From Amycolatopsis deserti (GTDB lineage Bacteria; Actinomycetota; Actinomycetes; Mycobacteriales; Pseudonocardiaceae), in the NCBI RefSeq assembly GCF_014653945.1, contig NZ_BNAU01000001.1, positions 1,488,001-1,552,000 on the forward strand: 64,000 bases of DNA. Direction: 5' to 3'. Below the pieces are notes generated by a model. The model did no database searches and had not been told where the DNA came from. It saw only the letters and a program-made list of their open reading frames with translations. The translations under genes and the position numbers were made by a program. Numbering within the stretch: position 1 is the first letter of the stretch; each line of letters opens with the position of its first letter. Shown piece after piece: positions 9,368 through 17,764 of the stretch.

Positions 9368-10147
9368 CTACCGGGCGGTCCAGCCACCATCGACCGGCAG
9401 GATCACCCCGTTGACATAGGACGCGGCGTCGCTGGCGAGGAAGAGGGCGACGCTGGCGATTTCCTCGGGACGGCCAAGACGCTTCATGGGATTCTCATCG
9501 CGGAGCCCCTTCGCGTACTCCTCATCCTGCAGTACCTCGGCGATCATGGGAGTTTCGATTCCGCCAGGGCAGATGCAGTTGACGCGAACGCCCTTGGCGC
9601 CCCACTCCACGGCCAGCACCCGGGTCAGGGCTACCACGCCGCCCTTCGCCGCGGTGTAGGCGTCCGCGCCGAGAACCGCTGCGATGCCGTTGACCGAGGC
9701 GTTGTTCACGATCGCACCGCCACCCTGCTCCACCATCACGGGGATGGCGTACTTGCACCCCAGTGCCGCCCCCCTGAGGTTGATCGCCAGGATGCTGTCC
9801 CAGTCGTTGACGGGGGTGTCGACGACGCTGGCCATGGTGAACCGGTTGCGCGCGGAGAAACCCACGCCCGCGTTGTTGAACAGCACGTCCAGCCTGCCGT
9901 ATTGGCTCGTCGCGACCTCGATCATGGCCCGCACGTCGTCCTCGGAGGACACGTCGGCACGCGCTGGAGTCGCCGTTCCGCCCTGTGCGAGGATCTCCTT
10001 GGCCACCGCGGCCGCGGCGTCCTCGTTCCAGTCGGCGACCACCACTTTCGCGCCTTCGGCTGCGAACTGGTGCACGGCGGCGCGGCCCTGGCCGCTGCCG
10101 CCTCCGGTGACGACGACCACCTTGTTCTCGAACTGTGTTCCCGCCAT
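9368..10147 (-). CDS. Short-chain dehydrogenase/reductase (acetoin/diacetyl reductase-like)
   Basis: A 259-residue classical SDR with TGGGSGQG near residue 14, FNNAGVG, the NNASVN segment that includes the catalytic Ser, and YTAAK. The ATG at 10147 is chosen because AAGGAG lies 7 nt upstream; a longer frame to 10183 has no such site. It sits between the zinc dehydrogenase and the E1 beta gene in one leftward operon. SDR and MDR butanediol dehydrogenases of opposite stereospecificity are known. Having one of each next to an acetoin-type dehydrogenase would let a cell use mixed butanediol isomers. The exact substrate is not shown by sequence. Confidence 0.82.
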   Translation of the reverse strand: MAGTQFENKVVVVTGGGSGQGRAAVHQFAAEGAKVVVADWNEDAAAAVAKEILAQGGTATPARADVSSEDDVRAMIEVATSQYGRLDVLFNNAGVGFSARNRFTMASVVDTPVNDWDSILAINLRGAALGCKYAIPVMVEQGGGAIVNNASVNGIAAVLGADAYTAAKGGVVALTRVLAVEWGAKGVRVNCICPGGIETPMIAEVLQDEEYAKGLRDENPMKRLGRPEEIASVALFLASDAASYVNGVILPVDGGWTAR

Positions 10148-10198
10148 TGCGAACTCCTTCTCCTTTCGTGCGGCGAATGACAACGCGCGGATGCGGGT

Positions 10199-11185
10199 TC
10201 AGTAGGCCGCGATCTCCTTGATCGCCACGTGCAGTTCTTCCGCGGTGGGGATGAGGAACTGCTCCAGGTGAACGCTCTGCGGCACCGGCGTGTCGACACC
10301 GCACACCCGCCGGATCGGTGCTTCCAGGCTCGTGATGCAGTTCTCAGCGATGATCGCCGCGACCTCCGCACTGGCGCCGCCGGTCTGGCCCGCTTCGTGC
10401 GAGATGATGACGCGGCCGGTCTTCTCCACCGTTGTGACGATCGCGTCGACGTCGAGGGGGCGGAGCCCGCGCGGGTCGAGCACCTCGACGTCGATGCCGT
10501 CCCTCGCGGCGAGCTCGGCCGCCGCGAGTGCGTGGTGGACCAGACGGCCCCAGGCGATGATCGTGACATCGCTGCCGACGCGCTTGATGTCGGCCTGCCC
10601 CAGCGGAATCGTGTATTCCTCCTCGGGCACCTCCCCCTTGGTGGTGTACAACCCCTTGTGCTCGAAGAAGGCGACCGGGTTGTCGTCCCGGATCGCGGAC
10701 TTCAGCAGCCCCTTCGCGTCGTAGGGAGTGGAGGGAACCACGATGTAGGTTCCGGTCGCGGACAGCAACGCGGCCTCCGGGCACGTCGAGTGCTCCGGGC
10801 CGGCACCCCCCACCGCCCCCTCGGGCAGGCGCAGCACCATCGGTACGTCGAAGAGACCCCCGTGCATGTAACGCCATTTCGACATCTTGCCGATGATCTC
10901 GTCGCCGGCGTTCCAGATGAAGTCGGCGAACTGCAGTTCGACGATCGGGCGCATGCCGGTGATGGCCGCACCGACCCCGCCGCCGACGAGGAACATCTCC
11001 GAGATCGGCGTGTCGATGACCCGTTCCGGCCCGAACTTGTCGTGCAGACCGGCGGTGACGCCGAAAACTCCGCCGAAGGCGCCGACGTCCTGTCCCATCA
11101 GGAAGACCCGTTCGTCCCGGGTCATTTCCTCGGCCATCGCTTCGTTGATGGCCTGCGAGTAGCTGATCACGCGCTTCGCGCTCAT
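10199..11185 (-). CDS. acoB: TPP-dependent 2-oxo acid/acetoin dehydrogenase E1 component, beta subunit
   Basis: A 328-residue transketolase-like E1 beta protein. It begins with SYSQAINEAM and contains FLMGQDVGAFGG, DTPISEM and GLRPLDVDA, all family signatures. The start is ATG 11185; a much longer in-frame extension into the E1 alpha gene is rejected. It pairs with the E1 alpha gene 29 nt upstream and the E2 gene beyond it. Together they oxidatively decarboxylate a 2-oxo acid or cleave acetoin to acetaldehyde and acetyl-CoA. The nearby butanediol-type dehydrogenases favour acetoin. The symbol is used for the type; branched-chain or other substrates cannot be excluded. Confidence 0.85.
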   Translation of the reverse strand: MSAKRVISYSQAINEAMAEEMTRDERVFLMGQDVGAFGGVFGVTAGLHDKFGPERVIDTPISEMFLVGGGVGAAITGMRPIVELQFADFIWNAGDEIIGKMSKWRYMHGGLFDVPMVLRLPEGAVGGAGPEHSTCPEAALLSATGTYIVVPSTPYDAKGLLKSAIRDDNPVAFFEHKGLYTTKGEVPEEEYTIPLGQADIKRVGSDVTIIAWGRLVHHALAAAELAARDGIDVEVLDPRGLRPLDVDAIVTTVEKTGRVIISHEAGQTGGASAEVAAIIAENCITSLEAPIRRVCGVDTPVPQSVHLEQFLIPTAEELHVAIKEIAAY

Positions 11186-11214
11186 GGTGGCTCCTTCGTG
11201 TTGTGACGGCGGGT

Positions 11215-12174
11215 TCACGCGTATGCGCCCTCGGCGAGGCGCTCGCGGCCGGGCATCGTTCCGGTGAGGGCCTCGGCGGCGGCAGCGTCGACTTCGGCAT
11301 TGACCTCCTCCTCCAAGGCGGTCAGTTGCTGCTCGTCGGCGGTCTTCTCGGCGATCAGCCGCGCCCGGGTGGTGATCACGGGGTCCTGGGCCTTGCCCTG
11401 CGCGAGTTCTTCCTCCGGGCGATAGGTGCCCGGGTCGCCCTCGAAGTGACCACGGAACCGGACGACCTTGCCCTCGATGAGCGTCGGCCCACCGCCGCGC
11501 CTCGCCTGCTCCACAGCGGAAACCGTCGCCTCGTACACCGCGAACGGATCCATCCCGTCGATCGAGACTCCCCGCATGCCATATCCTGCGGCGCGCTCGG
11601 CGAACGATTTCACGGCCGTGACCTTGTCGACCGGCGTGGAGATCGCCCAGCCGTTGTTCTGCACGATGTAGATGACGGGAAGCTTCCACGCTCCGGCGGC
11701 GTTCGCGCCTTCGTGGAAGGTGCCGCGGTTGGCGGCGCCGTCGCCGAAGAAGTTGACAACGACCTGGTCGGTTCCACGGAGCTTGATCGACAATCCCGCA
11801 CCGGCAGCCAGGACGTGCCCGCCGCCCAGGGTTCCGGACTGCCCGAGCACCCCGCGATCCGGGTCGGCGATGTGCACGATGCCGGCACCGAGGCCCTTGG
11901 TGGATCCCTTGTCATTGGCGAGGAAGTCACCGTAGAGACTGACCATGTCCATGCCCTTGGCGATCATGTGACCGCAGCCGCGGTGGTCGTAGAGGAGGTA
12001 GTCGTCCTGACGCAGGGCGAGCATCGAAGCCACCTCGAGCGCCTCGTGGCCGCGGCCCGCGTGGTAGAAGCCGGAGACCAGACCGTCGTCCAGGAACTGC
12101 AGGAGCTTCTTCTCCCATTGCTGAACCTGGTACATCGTGCGGTAGATCAGAATCTTGAGTTCCGGTGTCAACAT
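11215..12174 (-). CDS. acoA: TPP-dependent acetoin/2-oxo acid dehydrogenase E1 component, alpha subunit
   Basis: A 319-residue E1 alpha subunit. The thiamine diphosphate motif runs from GDG (144-146) to QNN (172-174), with the usual ANRGTFHEGANAA in between. The RGHEA segment near residue 41 and the GHFEGDP region, which corresponds to the phosphorylation-loop area, are typical of AcoA/PDH alpha. It lies between E2 (upstream) and E1 beta (downstream) on the same strand with short spacers. No E3 lipoamide dehydrogenase gene is in the cluster, so the complex presumably borrows one encoded elsewhere. Confidence 0.87.
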   Translation of the reverse strand: MLTPELKILIYRTMYQVQQWEKKLLQFLDDGLVSGFYHAGRGHEALEVASMLALRQDDYLLYDHRGCGHMIAKGMDMVSLYGDFLANDKGSTKGLGAGIVHIADPDRGVLGQSGTLGGGHVLAAGAGLSIKLRGTDQVVVNFFGDGAANRGTFHEGANAAGAWKLPVIYIVQNNGWAISTPVDKVTAVKSFAERAAGYGMRGVSIDGMDPFAVYEATVSAVEQARRGGGPTLIEGKVVRFRGHFEGDPGTYRPEEELAQGKAQDPVITTRARLIAEKTADEQQLTALEEEVNAEVDAAAAEALTGTMPGRERLAEGAYA

Positions 12175-12235
12175 GAGGCAGTTTCCTTCGCTCGTGAGAT
12201 CGTGTGAGTGGGCGGCCTGACGTGGTGCGTGTTCG

Positions 12236-13450
12236 TCACCCGCCGGCTTCCAGGCGGTTCTTGAGGGCCGAGGTGAACTTCGCTCCGGTCATCCCGTCGA
12301 TGACGCGGTGGTCGTAGGCCACCGCGATGTTGAGCATCGGCCGCACCACGACCTGCCCGTCCTCGACGATCGCCCGGTCGGACAACGCGCCGACGAAGAT
12401 GATCGCGCTCTGCGGAGCGTTGACGATCGGTGTCCCGGTCTCGACACCGAATGCGCCGAGATTGGACACGGTGATCGTCCCGTCGCTGATGTCGGTAGCC
12501 CTCAGCTTGCCCGCGCGCGCTCGTTCGGCGAGTTCCTTCGTGGTGGCGCCGATCCGGTCGATCGGAAGCCGGTTCGCCTGTCGCACCACGGGGACGAGCA
12601 GGCCCCGGTCCGCCGCGACAGCGAAGGAGACGTTGACGTCGGAATAGCGGATGATTTCCTCGTCGGTGAAGGTCGAGTTCACGGCCGGCACCTCGGACAC
12701 CGCGGACGCGACCGCGGCGATCAGCAGATCGGTGTACGTGACCTGGACACCCTCGTAGCGAAGGCGCTTGAGCCGAGCACGCAGCGCCGTCGCGTCAAGG
12801 CTGATCTGCTGAACGAACTGTGGAATTTCCCGCCAGCTGCGCGTCATCGCGTCGGCCATCGCCTTCGCCACGCCCCTGACCGGAATCCGTTCGGCGACCC
12901 GCGGGGCACCCACGTACCCGGCTGTGCCGCTCGCCGACTCCACGTCGCTGACCCGGATCACTCCGTTTTGCCCGCTGCCCCGGACCGATTCCAGATCTAC
13001 CCCGAGCTGGCGGGCAACCCGCCTCGCCTTCGGCACCGCGCGCACTGGCCCTTGGGCCAGCCCGGCGACAGCCATCTCACGGGCAGGCGCCTGGTCACCG
13101 GACGGGGGCTGCGAGGCCTGCTCGTCGGAGGCGGACTCCGTCGTGGCCGCTTCCGCGGGCTGGCCGGAGTGCTCGCCCAGCACAGCTTCGATGTCCGCGC
13201 CGGAAAACGTCTCGCCGACCTCGGCCGCGACGGCCAGAACGGTGCCGACCGGAACGTTGTCCCCGCTCGCGGTCACAATTCGCGCGAGAACACCGTCCTG
13301 TTTGGCCTCGACCTCCGTGTTCATCTTCTCGGTCTCGACGTCGTACAGCGGCTCACCGGCTGTGAACCGGTCGCCCTCGGCGAAATGCCACTGGGTGATG
13401 GTGCCGCTCTCCATCGTCTGCCCCAGGCGCGGCAGGCGGATCGTGTACAT
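12236..13450 (-). CDS. acoC: Dihydrolipoamide acyltransferase (E2) of the acetoin-type dehydrogenase complex
   Basis: A 404-residue E2 with three domains in order: one lipoyl domain (residues 1-78, lipoyl Lys42 in ETEKMNTE), an Ala/Ser/Gln-rich linker with a peripheral-subunit-binding domain (about 135-170, PKARRVARQLGVDLESVRGS), and the catalytic domain ending in HRVIDG (His381, Asp385). It accepts the two-carbon or acyl unit from E1 and transfers it to CoA. ATG 13450 follows a GGAGA ribosome site. It is directly downstream of an alpha/beta hydrolase gene, a fold that is fused to the E2 in some AcoC proteins but separate here. Confidence 0.9.
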   Translation of the reverse strand: MYTIRLPRLGQTMESGTITQWHFAEGDRFTAGEPLYDVETEKMNTEVEAKQDGVLARIVTASGDNVPVGTVLAVAAEVGETFSGADIEAVLGEHSGQPAEAATTESASDEQASQPPSGDQAPAREMAVAGLAQGPVRAVPKARRVARQLGVDLESVRGSGQNGVIRVSDVESASGTAGYVGAPRVAERIPVRGVAKAMADAMTRSWREIPQFVQQISLDATALRARLKRLRYEGVQVTYTDLLIAAVASAVSEVPAVNSTFTDEEIIRYSDVNVSFAVAADRGLLVPVVRQANRLPIDRIGATTKELAERARAGKLRATDISDGTITVSNLGAFGVETGTPIVNAPQSAIIFVGALSDRAIVEDGQVVVRPMLNIAVAYDHRVIDGMTGAKFTSALKNRLEAGG

Positions 13451-13470
13451 CGGGTTTCTCCGTATCTCGG

Positions 13471-14301
13471 CTAATTGTTGAGGAGCTGCCGCTCGCCGGG
13501 GCGCTGCCACACACCGGACAGGAATCGCACGATCGGCGGGACCACCTCGTTCGGCGACTCCAGGATGACCGCGTGCCCGCCCCGGGGCAGCACGACCAGG
13601 TCCGCGCTGGGTAGTCCGTTCGCCAGTTCGACCGCCGCGGACACCGGTGTGAGGACGTCCTCCGCACCGACGACGACCAAGGCCGGCTTGACGATCTCCG
13701 GTAGCCACGCGGTCGCGTCGAACTGGTCGAGGGCCGTCGCTTGCGCGCGCAGCCCGGCCGGGTCCACAACAGACCCTTTGGCGTTCCCGCGAACTATCGC
13801 CGCCCCCCGCTCCGCGTTCGAGAGCACAGCCGGCGTGAACATCCACGGCAGCAGCAACGTCTCGATCTGCTCGGGCCGCGCACCGGAGGCGAGCAGGGCG
13901 AGCCTGGCGGCCGTCCAGTTTCGTTGTAGTTCCGATCGGCGAGCCATGCTGCTGAGCAGCACGAGCGCTTGCACCAGGTCCGGGTCCCGGCGGGCGAGAC
14001 ACTGGGCGATGGCACCGCCCATGGACCATCCGAGAACTGCCGCAGGCTCACCGATGGCGCGGATGATCGAGGCGGCATCCTCGGCGAGCGTCTCGATGGT
14101 GAGCCCCGCGACGTCCTCGGGTCGTCCGCCGGCCCCCCGGTTGCTGAAGCAGTAGCAACGGAACCTCTGCGTGAAGCGCGGCAGAACCGCGTCCCAGACA
14201 GCACCGGACTGGCCGAAGCCGGCGATCATCAGCAACGGAGGGCCATCGCCGAGCACTGAGTAGCTCAGTCCGGTCGAGGTGACGAGCGTGCGTTCCGGCA
14301 T
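13471..14301 (-). CDS. Alpha/beta hydrolase of the acetoin-type cluster
   Basis: A 276-residue alpha/beta hydrolase. The nucleophile elbow is GWSMGG (Ser93); the acid is likely in VVVGAEDVLTP and the His in PRGGHAVILESP. It lies 20 nt upstream of the E2 gene and 5 nt after the AhpD-like gene, clearly in one operon. Hydrolases of this type, related to the C-terminal half of some AcoC proteins, occur in acetoin operons. Candidate roles are thioester or ester hydrolysis of a pathway product; the substrate is unknown. Confidence 0.8.
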   Translation of the reverse strand: MPERTLVTSTGLSYSVLGDGPPLLMIAGFGQSGAVWDAVLPRFTQRFRCYCFSNRGAGGRPEDVAGLTIETLAEDAASIIRAIGEPAAVLGWSMGGAIAQCLARRDPDLVQALVLLSSMARRSELQRNWTAARLALLASGARPEQIETLLLPWMFTPAVLSNAERGAAIVRGNAKGSVVDPAGLRAQATALDQFDATAWLPEIVKPALVVVGAEDVLTPVSAAVELANGLPSADLVVLPRGGHAVILESPNEVVPPIVRFLSGVWQRPGERQLLNN

Positions 14302-14306
14302 CGGAC

Positions 14307-14660
14307 TCAGGCGCCCGCGAGAGCTGACTCCAACGCCGCCGCAGCCTTGCTCCCGTAGTAGGTGGCGGGCCCGCCACCCATCATGACGGCCACTCCGATG
14401 GTCTCCAGCACCTGGTCACGCGTGGCCCCGGCCTTGATCGCGTTCGTCACGTGCCAGGCGATACAGCCATCGCATTGGGTCGCGATCGCGATTGCCAGGG
14501 CCAGCAGCTCTTTCGTGCTGGTCTCCAACGCCCCCGGCGCGACCGCAGCCTGGTGCATCGCGTGGAACGCCTTCATCACCGCACCAGTGGCCGATTCCTT
14601 GGCCAGACCACGGATGCCCTCGCTGAACGCCCGGACTGTTTCGGAAACCGACTCAGCCAT
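14307..14660 (-). CDS. AhpD-like carboxymuconolactone decarboxylase family protein
   Basis: A 117-residue protein with the redox motif CDGCIAWH (Cys63, Cys66, His70), as in AhpD and related CMD proteins. AhpD takes electrons from the lipoyl group of an E2 to reduce peroxiredoxin. Being the first gene of an operon that encodes a lipoyl-bearing E2 suggests a similar partnership. ATG 14660 has AGGAG upstream; a 52-residue upstream extension lacks family likeness and is rejected. Peroxidase or decarboxylase function is not proven. Confidence 0.82.
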   Translation of the reverse strand: MAESVSETVRAFSEGIRGLAKESATGAVMKAFHAMHQAAVAPGALETSTKELLALAIAIATQCDGCIAWHVTNAIKAGATRDQVLETIGVAVMMGGGPATYYGSKAAAALESALAGA

Positions 14661-14964
14661 TTCCGTACTCCTGTTCCGGGTCCCCGCTACCGGATCGACG
14701 GCACACTTGCCGTTCACCATGGCGAGGCTCCCGCGTCGTTCGGACCGTCCTCCACGACGGTTCCGCAAGACGATATGGATGACGGGTGGCGCTCGGGAGT
14801 CCACCACGGGGGACAACCAGTCGGCCGATCACTGTCCCCCGAAGGGGACTGGACGCCCCGGAGGAACGTGCCTAACCTCCAGCGGCGCAGGGGTGACAAC
14901 GCGCGATGCGGCGGCGATACTGTCGCGAGCAGGTCACAGAGCAGGTCGAACGGGTGAGACAAGG
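14661..14964. promoter_or_regulatory. Divergent promoter region between the acetoin-type operon and the LuxR gene
   Basis: A 304-bp gap without a supported gene. It holds the divergent start regions. The only structured element seen is GTCCCC-CGAA-GGGGAC at 14834-14849, a 6-bp perfect inverted repeat that could be a regulator site or a tetraloop hairpin. No convincing -35/-10 pair was identified. Confidence 0.4.
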
Positions 14965-15759
14965 ATGTCACGTCACGCGGGTGCCACCAGCGACGACAAG
15001 CGGCACTACGAACGCGCGTTCCGGGTGCTGGAGGGCGTCGACGACGCTCCCGACCTGGAGACCTTCAAGAGCGCACTGGTTGACACCCTGGCCGAGGTCT
15101 ACCACGTGCGGTCCACCACGTTCTTCGTCGGACGCACCGCACAGCTCGCCTGCGCAGACCCCGCGCCGACACTCATCGGATTCACCAGACACCTGCTGCC
15201 CGAATACCAGGAACGGTGGTTTTCGTCCGATATCTTCGGCTCAGCCGAGGCGTTTCGATCACTCAGCACCAGCAGGGTAGCCACGCTCGCCGAGATCAAC
15301 GGAGAAAAACCCGAGAACCGTCAGTACATCACCAACTACCTGGGACGGCACGGCATGCATTCCGCCGCTGCGATCTGCCTCGATGTCCGTGGTGGCCGCA
15401 AGGCGCTGGTCGGGCTGTTCGATCACGACCCCGACCGCATCGGGCCAGGCGAAATGTTCTCATTGCGCCTCCTGGCTCGCCCGTTGAACCAGATCGCACG
15501 GCACCTGCCGGAAACGAGCCCGGAAACCCGCTCCGGTCACCTGCAGCTGAAAAAGCTCTCGCCACGGCAGGCGGAAGTCGCCCGCCTTGTCGGCGAAGGT
15601 TTTTCCAACGCCGCCATCGGGGACATCTTGCACCTACGCCCGGAAAGCGTGAAAAAGTACGTCACCCGAATCCTCGCGATCTGCGGCCTGTCCAATCGCA
15701 CCGAGCTGGCCATCGCTGTTCGCGGTGTCGCACAGACCTCGAGCGGGACCTCCGCGTGA
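14965..15759 (+). CDS. LuxR-family transcriptional regulator
   Basis: A 264-residue regulator. The C-terminal ~65 residues form a LuxR/NarL helix-turn-helix: LSPRQAEVARLVGEGFSN, then IGDILHLRPESVKKYVTRIL. The ~195-residue N-terminus resembles an autoinducer/GAF-like sensing domain and has no response-regulator Asp pattern. ATG 14965 is the first reasonable start, with only a weak AAGG upstream. It is divergent from the AhpD-like/hydrolase/E2/E1 operon and is the probable activator of that operon. Proteobacterial acetoin operons use the sigma-54 activator AcoR, so this is a different control type. Confidence 0.82.
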   Translation: MSRHAGATSDDKRHYERAFRVLEGVDDAPDLETFKSALVDTLAEVYHVRSTTFFVGRTAQLACADPAPTLIGFTRHLLPEYQERWFSSDIFGSAEAFRSLSTSRVATLAEINGEKPENRQYITNYLGRHGMHSAAAICLDVRGGRKALVGLFDHDPDRIGPGEMFSLRLLARPLNQIARHLPETSPETRSGHLQLKKLSPRQAEVARLVGEGFSNAAIGDILHLRPESVKKYVTRILAICGLSNRTELAIAVRGVAQTSSGTSA

Positions 15760-15866
15760 TCGCAAGGAGTGGGATCGCTTCGCCTTCGGCTACTCGATGT
15801 GGGCGACCGCGAGCGAGGGTCTAGCCGGCGGTCGCCGAATGGGGCCGCTGTCGATCAACGACATGA

Positions 15867-16323
15867 TCACTCACGGCACGCCCAGGCGGGCAGCACCACG
15901 AGCTTCCTGTCACCGAGCAAAGACCAGAGGCCCGGAACGGTCTTCGTCCTTGCTACGACACGATCCTCTGGTCGGTGGTCACCTGGACCGCCGCGGCCGA
16001 TGATCGGAAACGGCATCAGTGCCAGACCGATCAGTACCCGCCGCGGGCTCCGGTCGATGAACCCTGCGACGAGCAGTTGCGCACAAACGGCGAGCACGGA
16101 GGCGATGCGGGAGTGCGATCAACACGGTCGTGCGCTTCGTCCCGCCGGTGTTGATACCTGAGTTGACGCCGTAGACCGAGGCGACGTAGCCCGTCGCGGC
16201 GGTGGTGAGCACCCCGATCACGCCCCGGACGATGCTGAGCGGGTGGTTGGTCAGGACGGCGACCAGGGGCACCTTGACCGGCTGCGGGCCGGTGACGAAC
16301 GCGGCACCGGAGTTGTCGGTCAT
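15867..16323 (-). pseudogene. Frameshifted, truncated MFS transporter remnant
   Basis: Two overlapping minus-strand frames each show half of a transporter. From ATG 16323 the frame reads PLVAVLTNHPLSIVRGVIG and continues to RTTVLIA near 16110. The likeness to MHS-type MFS transporters then continues in another frame (VLAVCAQLLVAGFIDRSPRR, from about 16097) before degenerating. The N-terminal half and the C-terminal helices are absent. Its ATG overlaps the stop of the intact MFS gene upstream (ATGA), so the short 114-residue product could still be translated. Decay by frameshift plus truncation is the best reading; a sequencing error cannot be excluded. No gene was found in 15760-15866. Confidence 0.6.
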
Positions 16324-17675
16324 GATGCGCTCACCTCGGGCGAGTTCGGCTTGGCGATGTCGCTCGTGGTAGACGGGGCAGCAGGACGGGGGCGCGGCAC
16401 GAGAGTCACGAGGACGGCTCCGAGCAGCGCAGGGGCAGCGAAGGCGTAGAAGAGAGCGGTCGTGGGCAGCTGTGCGGACAGGAGCACGCCGCCGTAGACC
16501 GGGCCGACGATCCCGCCGAGCCGGCCGACTGAAAGAGCCAGTCCAACGGCGCTGGCACGCACGCGAACCGGGTACCGGTTCGCAACGAACACGTTGATCA
16601 GGATTTGGGTCCCGACGGTTCCGACACCGGCGAGGACGACGGCGATGTAGAGCAGCGCGATCGGCAGCGGGTTGCTGAGCACCGCGATGCCCGCGACAGC
16701 GAGCAGGAACGAGCCGGCGATGGCGCGTTGGGATCCGATGCGGTCGGCGAGGCGCCCTACGAACAACGGCCCGATCGCGGTGCCGAGGTTGAGCACGATG
16801 AGGAACGTCAGCGCGGATCCGATTTCGTAGCCGGCGGAACGCATGAGCTGTGGGAGCCAGGTGTACAGCCCGAACAGGACCAGCAGCGACGCGAACGTGG
16901 TCAGGCAGAACAGCACGGTGGCGACGGCGTAGCGGCGGGAGAAGAGCACCGTCAGCCGCCCGGCACCGGTTTCAGTTGCGTACTCGGCTTTGGGCGGGGT
17001 CACGGCCTCTGGATCGAGTCGCAGACGGGCGCTCCAGCGGCGAAGCGCGTCGCCGCGGCCGGTGGCGTGCAGAAAGACAAGGGACTCGGGCAGGTAGCCC
17101 ACGGCCAGGGGTAGGACGACGAGTGCGCCGAGGCCGCCGATCAGGTACTCGGCCCGAAATCCGGCCGTCGGGACGAGAACGACGGCGACGACCGCGGCGA
17201 GGGCACCGCCGATTCCGACGCCGGCGAAGGCCAATGCGGTGTTGAGGTTACGTCGCTGTGCCGGACAAAATTCGTAAACCAATGCGGCAACGGAGGGTAG
17301 AACTCCGCCAACGCCGAGTCCCACCAGGACCCTGCCGACCGCGAATACCGGAACAGCGGGCGCGAGAGCACACAGCAGCATGGCTGCGGAAAACAGTGTG
17401 ACACTGGCGAGGACCAGCCTGCGGCGGCCGACGATGTCGGTCAGCAGACCGACGACGACCGCGCCGACGAGCATCCCGATCGGAGTGAGGCTGCCGAGCA
17501 GGCTCGCCCGCGCGACGGTGATCTGCCAGGCGTTGTCGGCGAGCATGGCGGGTAGGGCCGCGCCGTAGGCGACGACGTCGTAGCCTTCAAGGGTCATGCA
17601 GGCGAGGCACAGAAGCAGCACACTCCGCGGTGTACGGGCGATGCCATCTGGTGACGGGGACACGGGCAAGGACAT
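16320..17675 (-). CDS. MFS transporter, aromatic-acid:H+ symporter (AAHS) type
   Basis: A 451-residue major facilitator with about 12 hydrophobic helices. It begins with TLEGYDVVAYGAALP after the first helix, the DGYD-like charged motif of AAHS carriers. The loop motif GLLTDIVGRRR follows helix 2, and GRLADRIGSQRA lies in the second half. The family imports aromatic acids such as 4-hydroxybenzoate and protocatechuate. ATG 17675 gives a short cytosolic N-terminus; a longer frame upstream has no MFS features. It follows the VOC/hydrolase genes at 89 nt and probably brings in the substrate of this catabolic region. The exact substrate is unknown. Confidence 0.85.
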   Translation of the reverse strand: MSLPVSPSPDGIARTPRSVLLLCLACMTLEGYDVVAYGAALPAMLADNAWQITVARASLLGSLTPIGMLVGAVVVGLLTDIVGRRRLVLASVTLFSAAMLLCALAPAVPVFAVGRVLVGLGVGGVLPSVAALVYEFCPAQRRNLNTALAFAGVGIGGALAAVVAVVLVPTAGFRAEYLIGGLGALVVLPLAVGYLPESLVFLHATGRGDALRRWSARLRLDPEAVTPPKAEYATETGAGRLTVLFSRRYAVATVLFCLTTFASLLVLFGLYTWLPQLMRSAGYEIGSALTFLIVLNLGTAIGPLFVGRLADRIGSQRAIAGSFLLAVAGIAVLSNPLPIALLYIAVVLAGVGTVGTQILINVFVANRYPVRVRASAVGLALSVGRLGGIVGPVYGGVLLSAQLPTTALFYAFAAPALLGAVLVTLVPRPRPAAPSTTSDIAKPNSPEVSAS

Positions 17676-17764
17676 GGCGACGTTGCCTTTCCTGGGGGCG
17701 ATACGGATGGTGCCCGCCCTGACTGCCGCCACCGGGCGGCCGTCAGGGCATTGCCATGCGGGGT

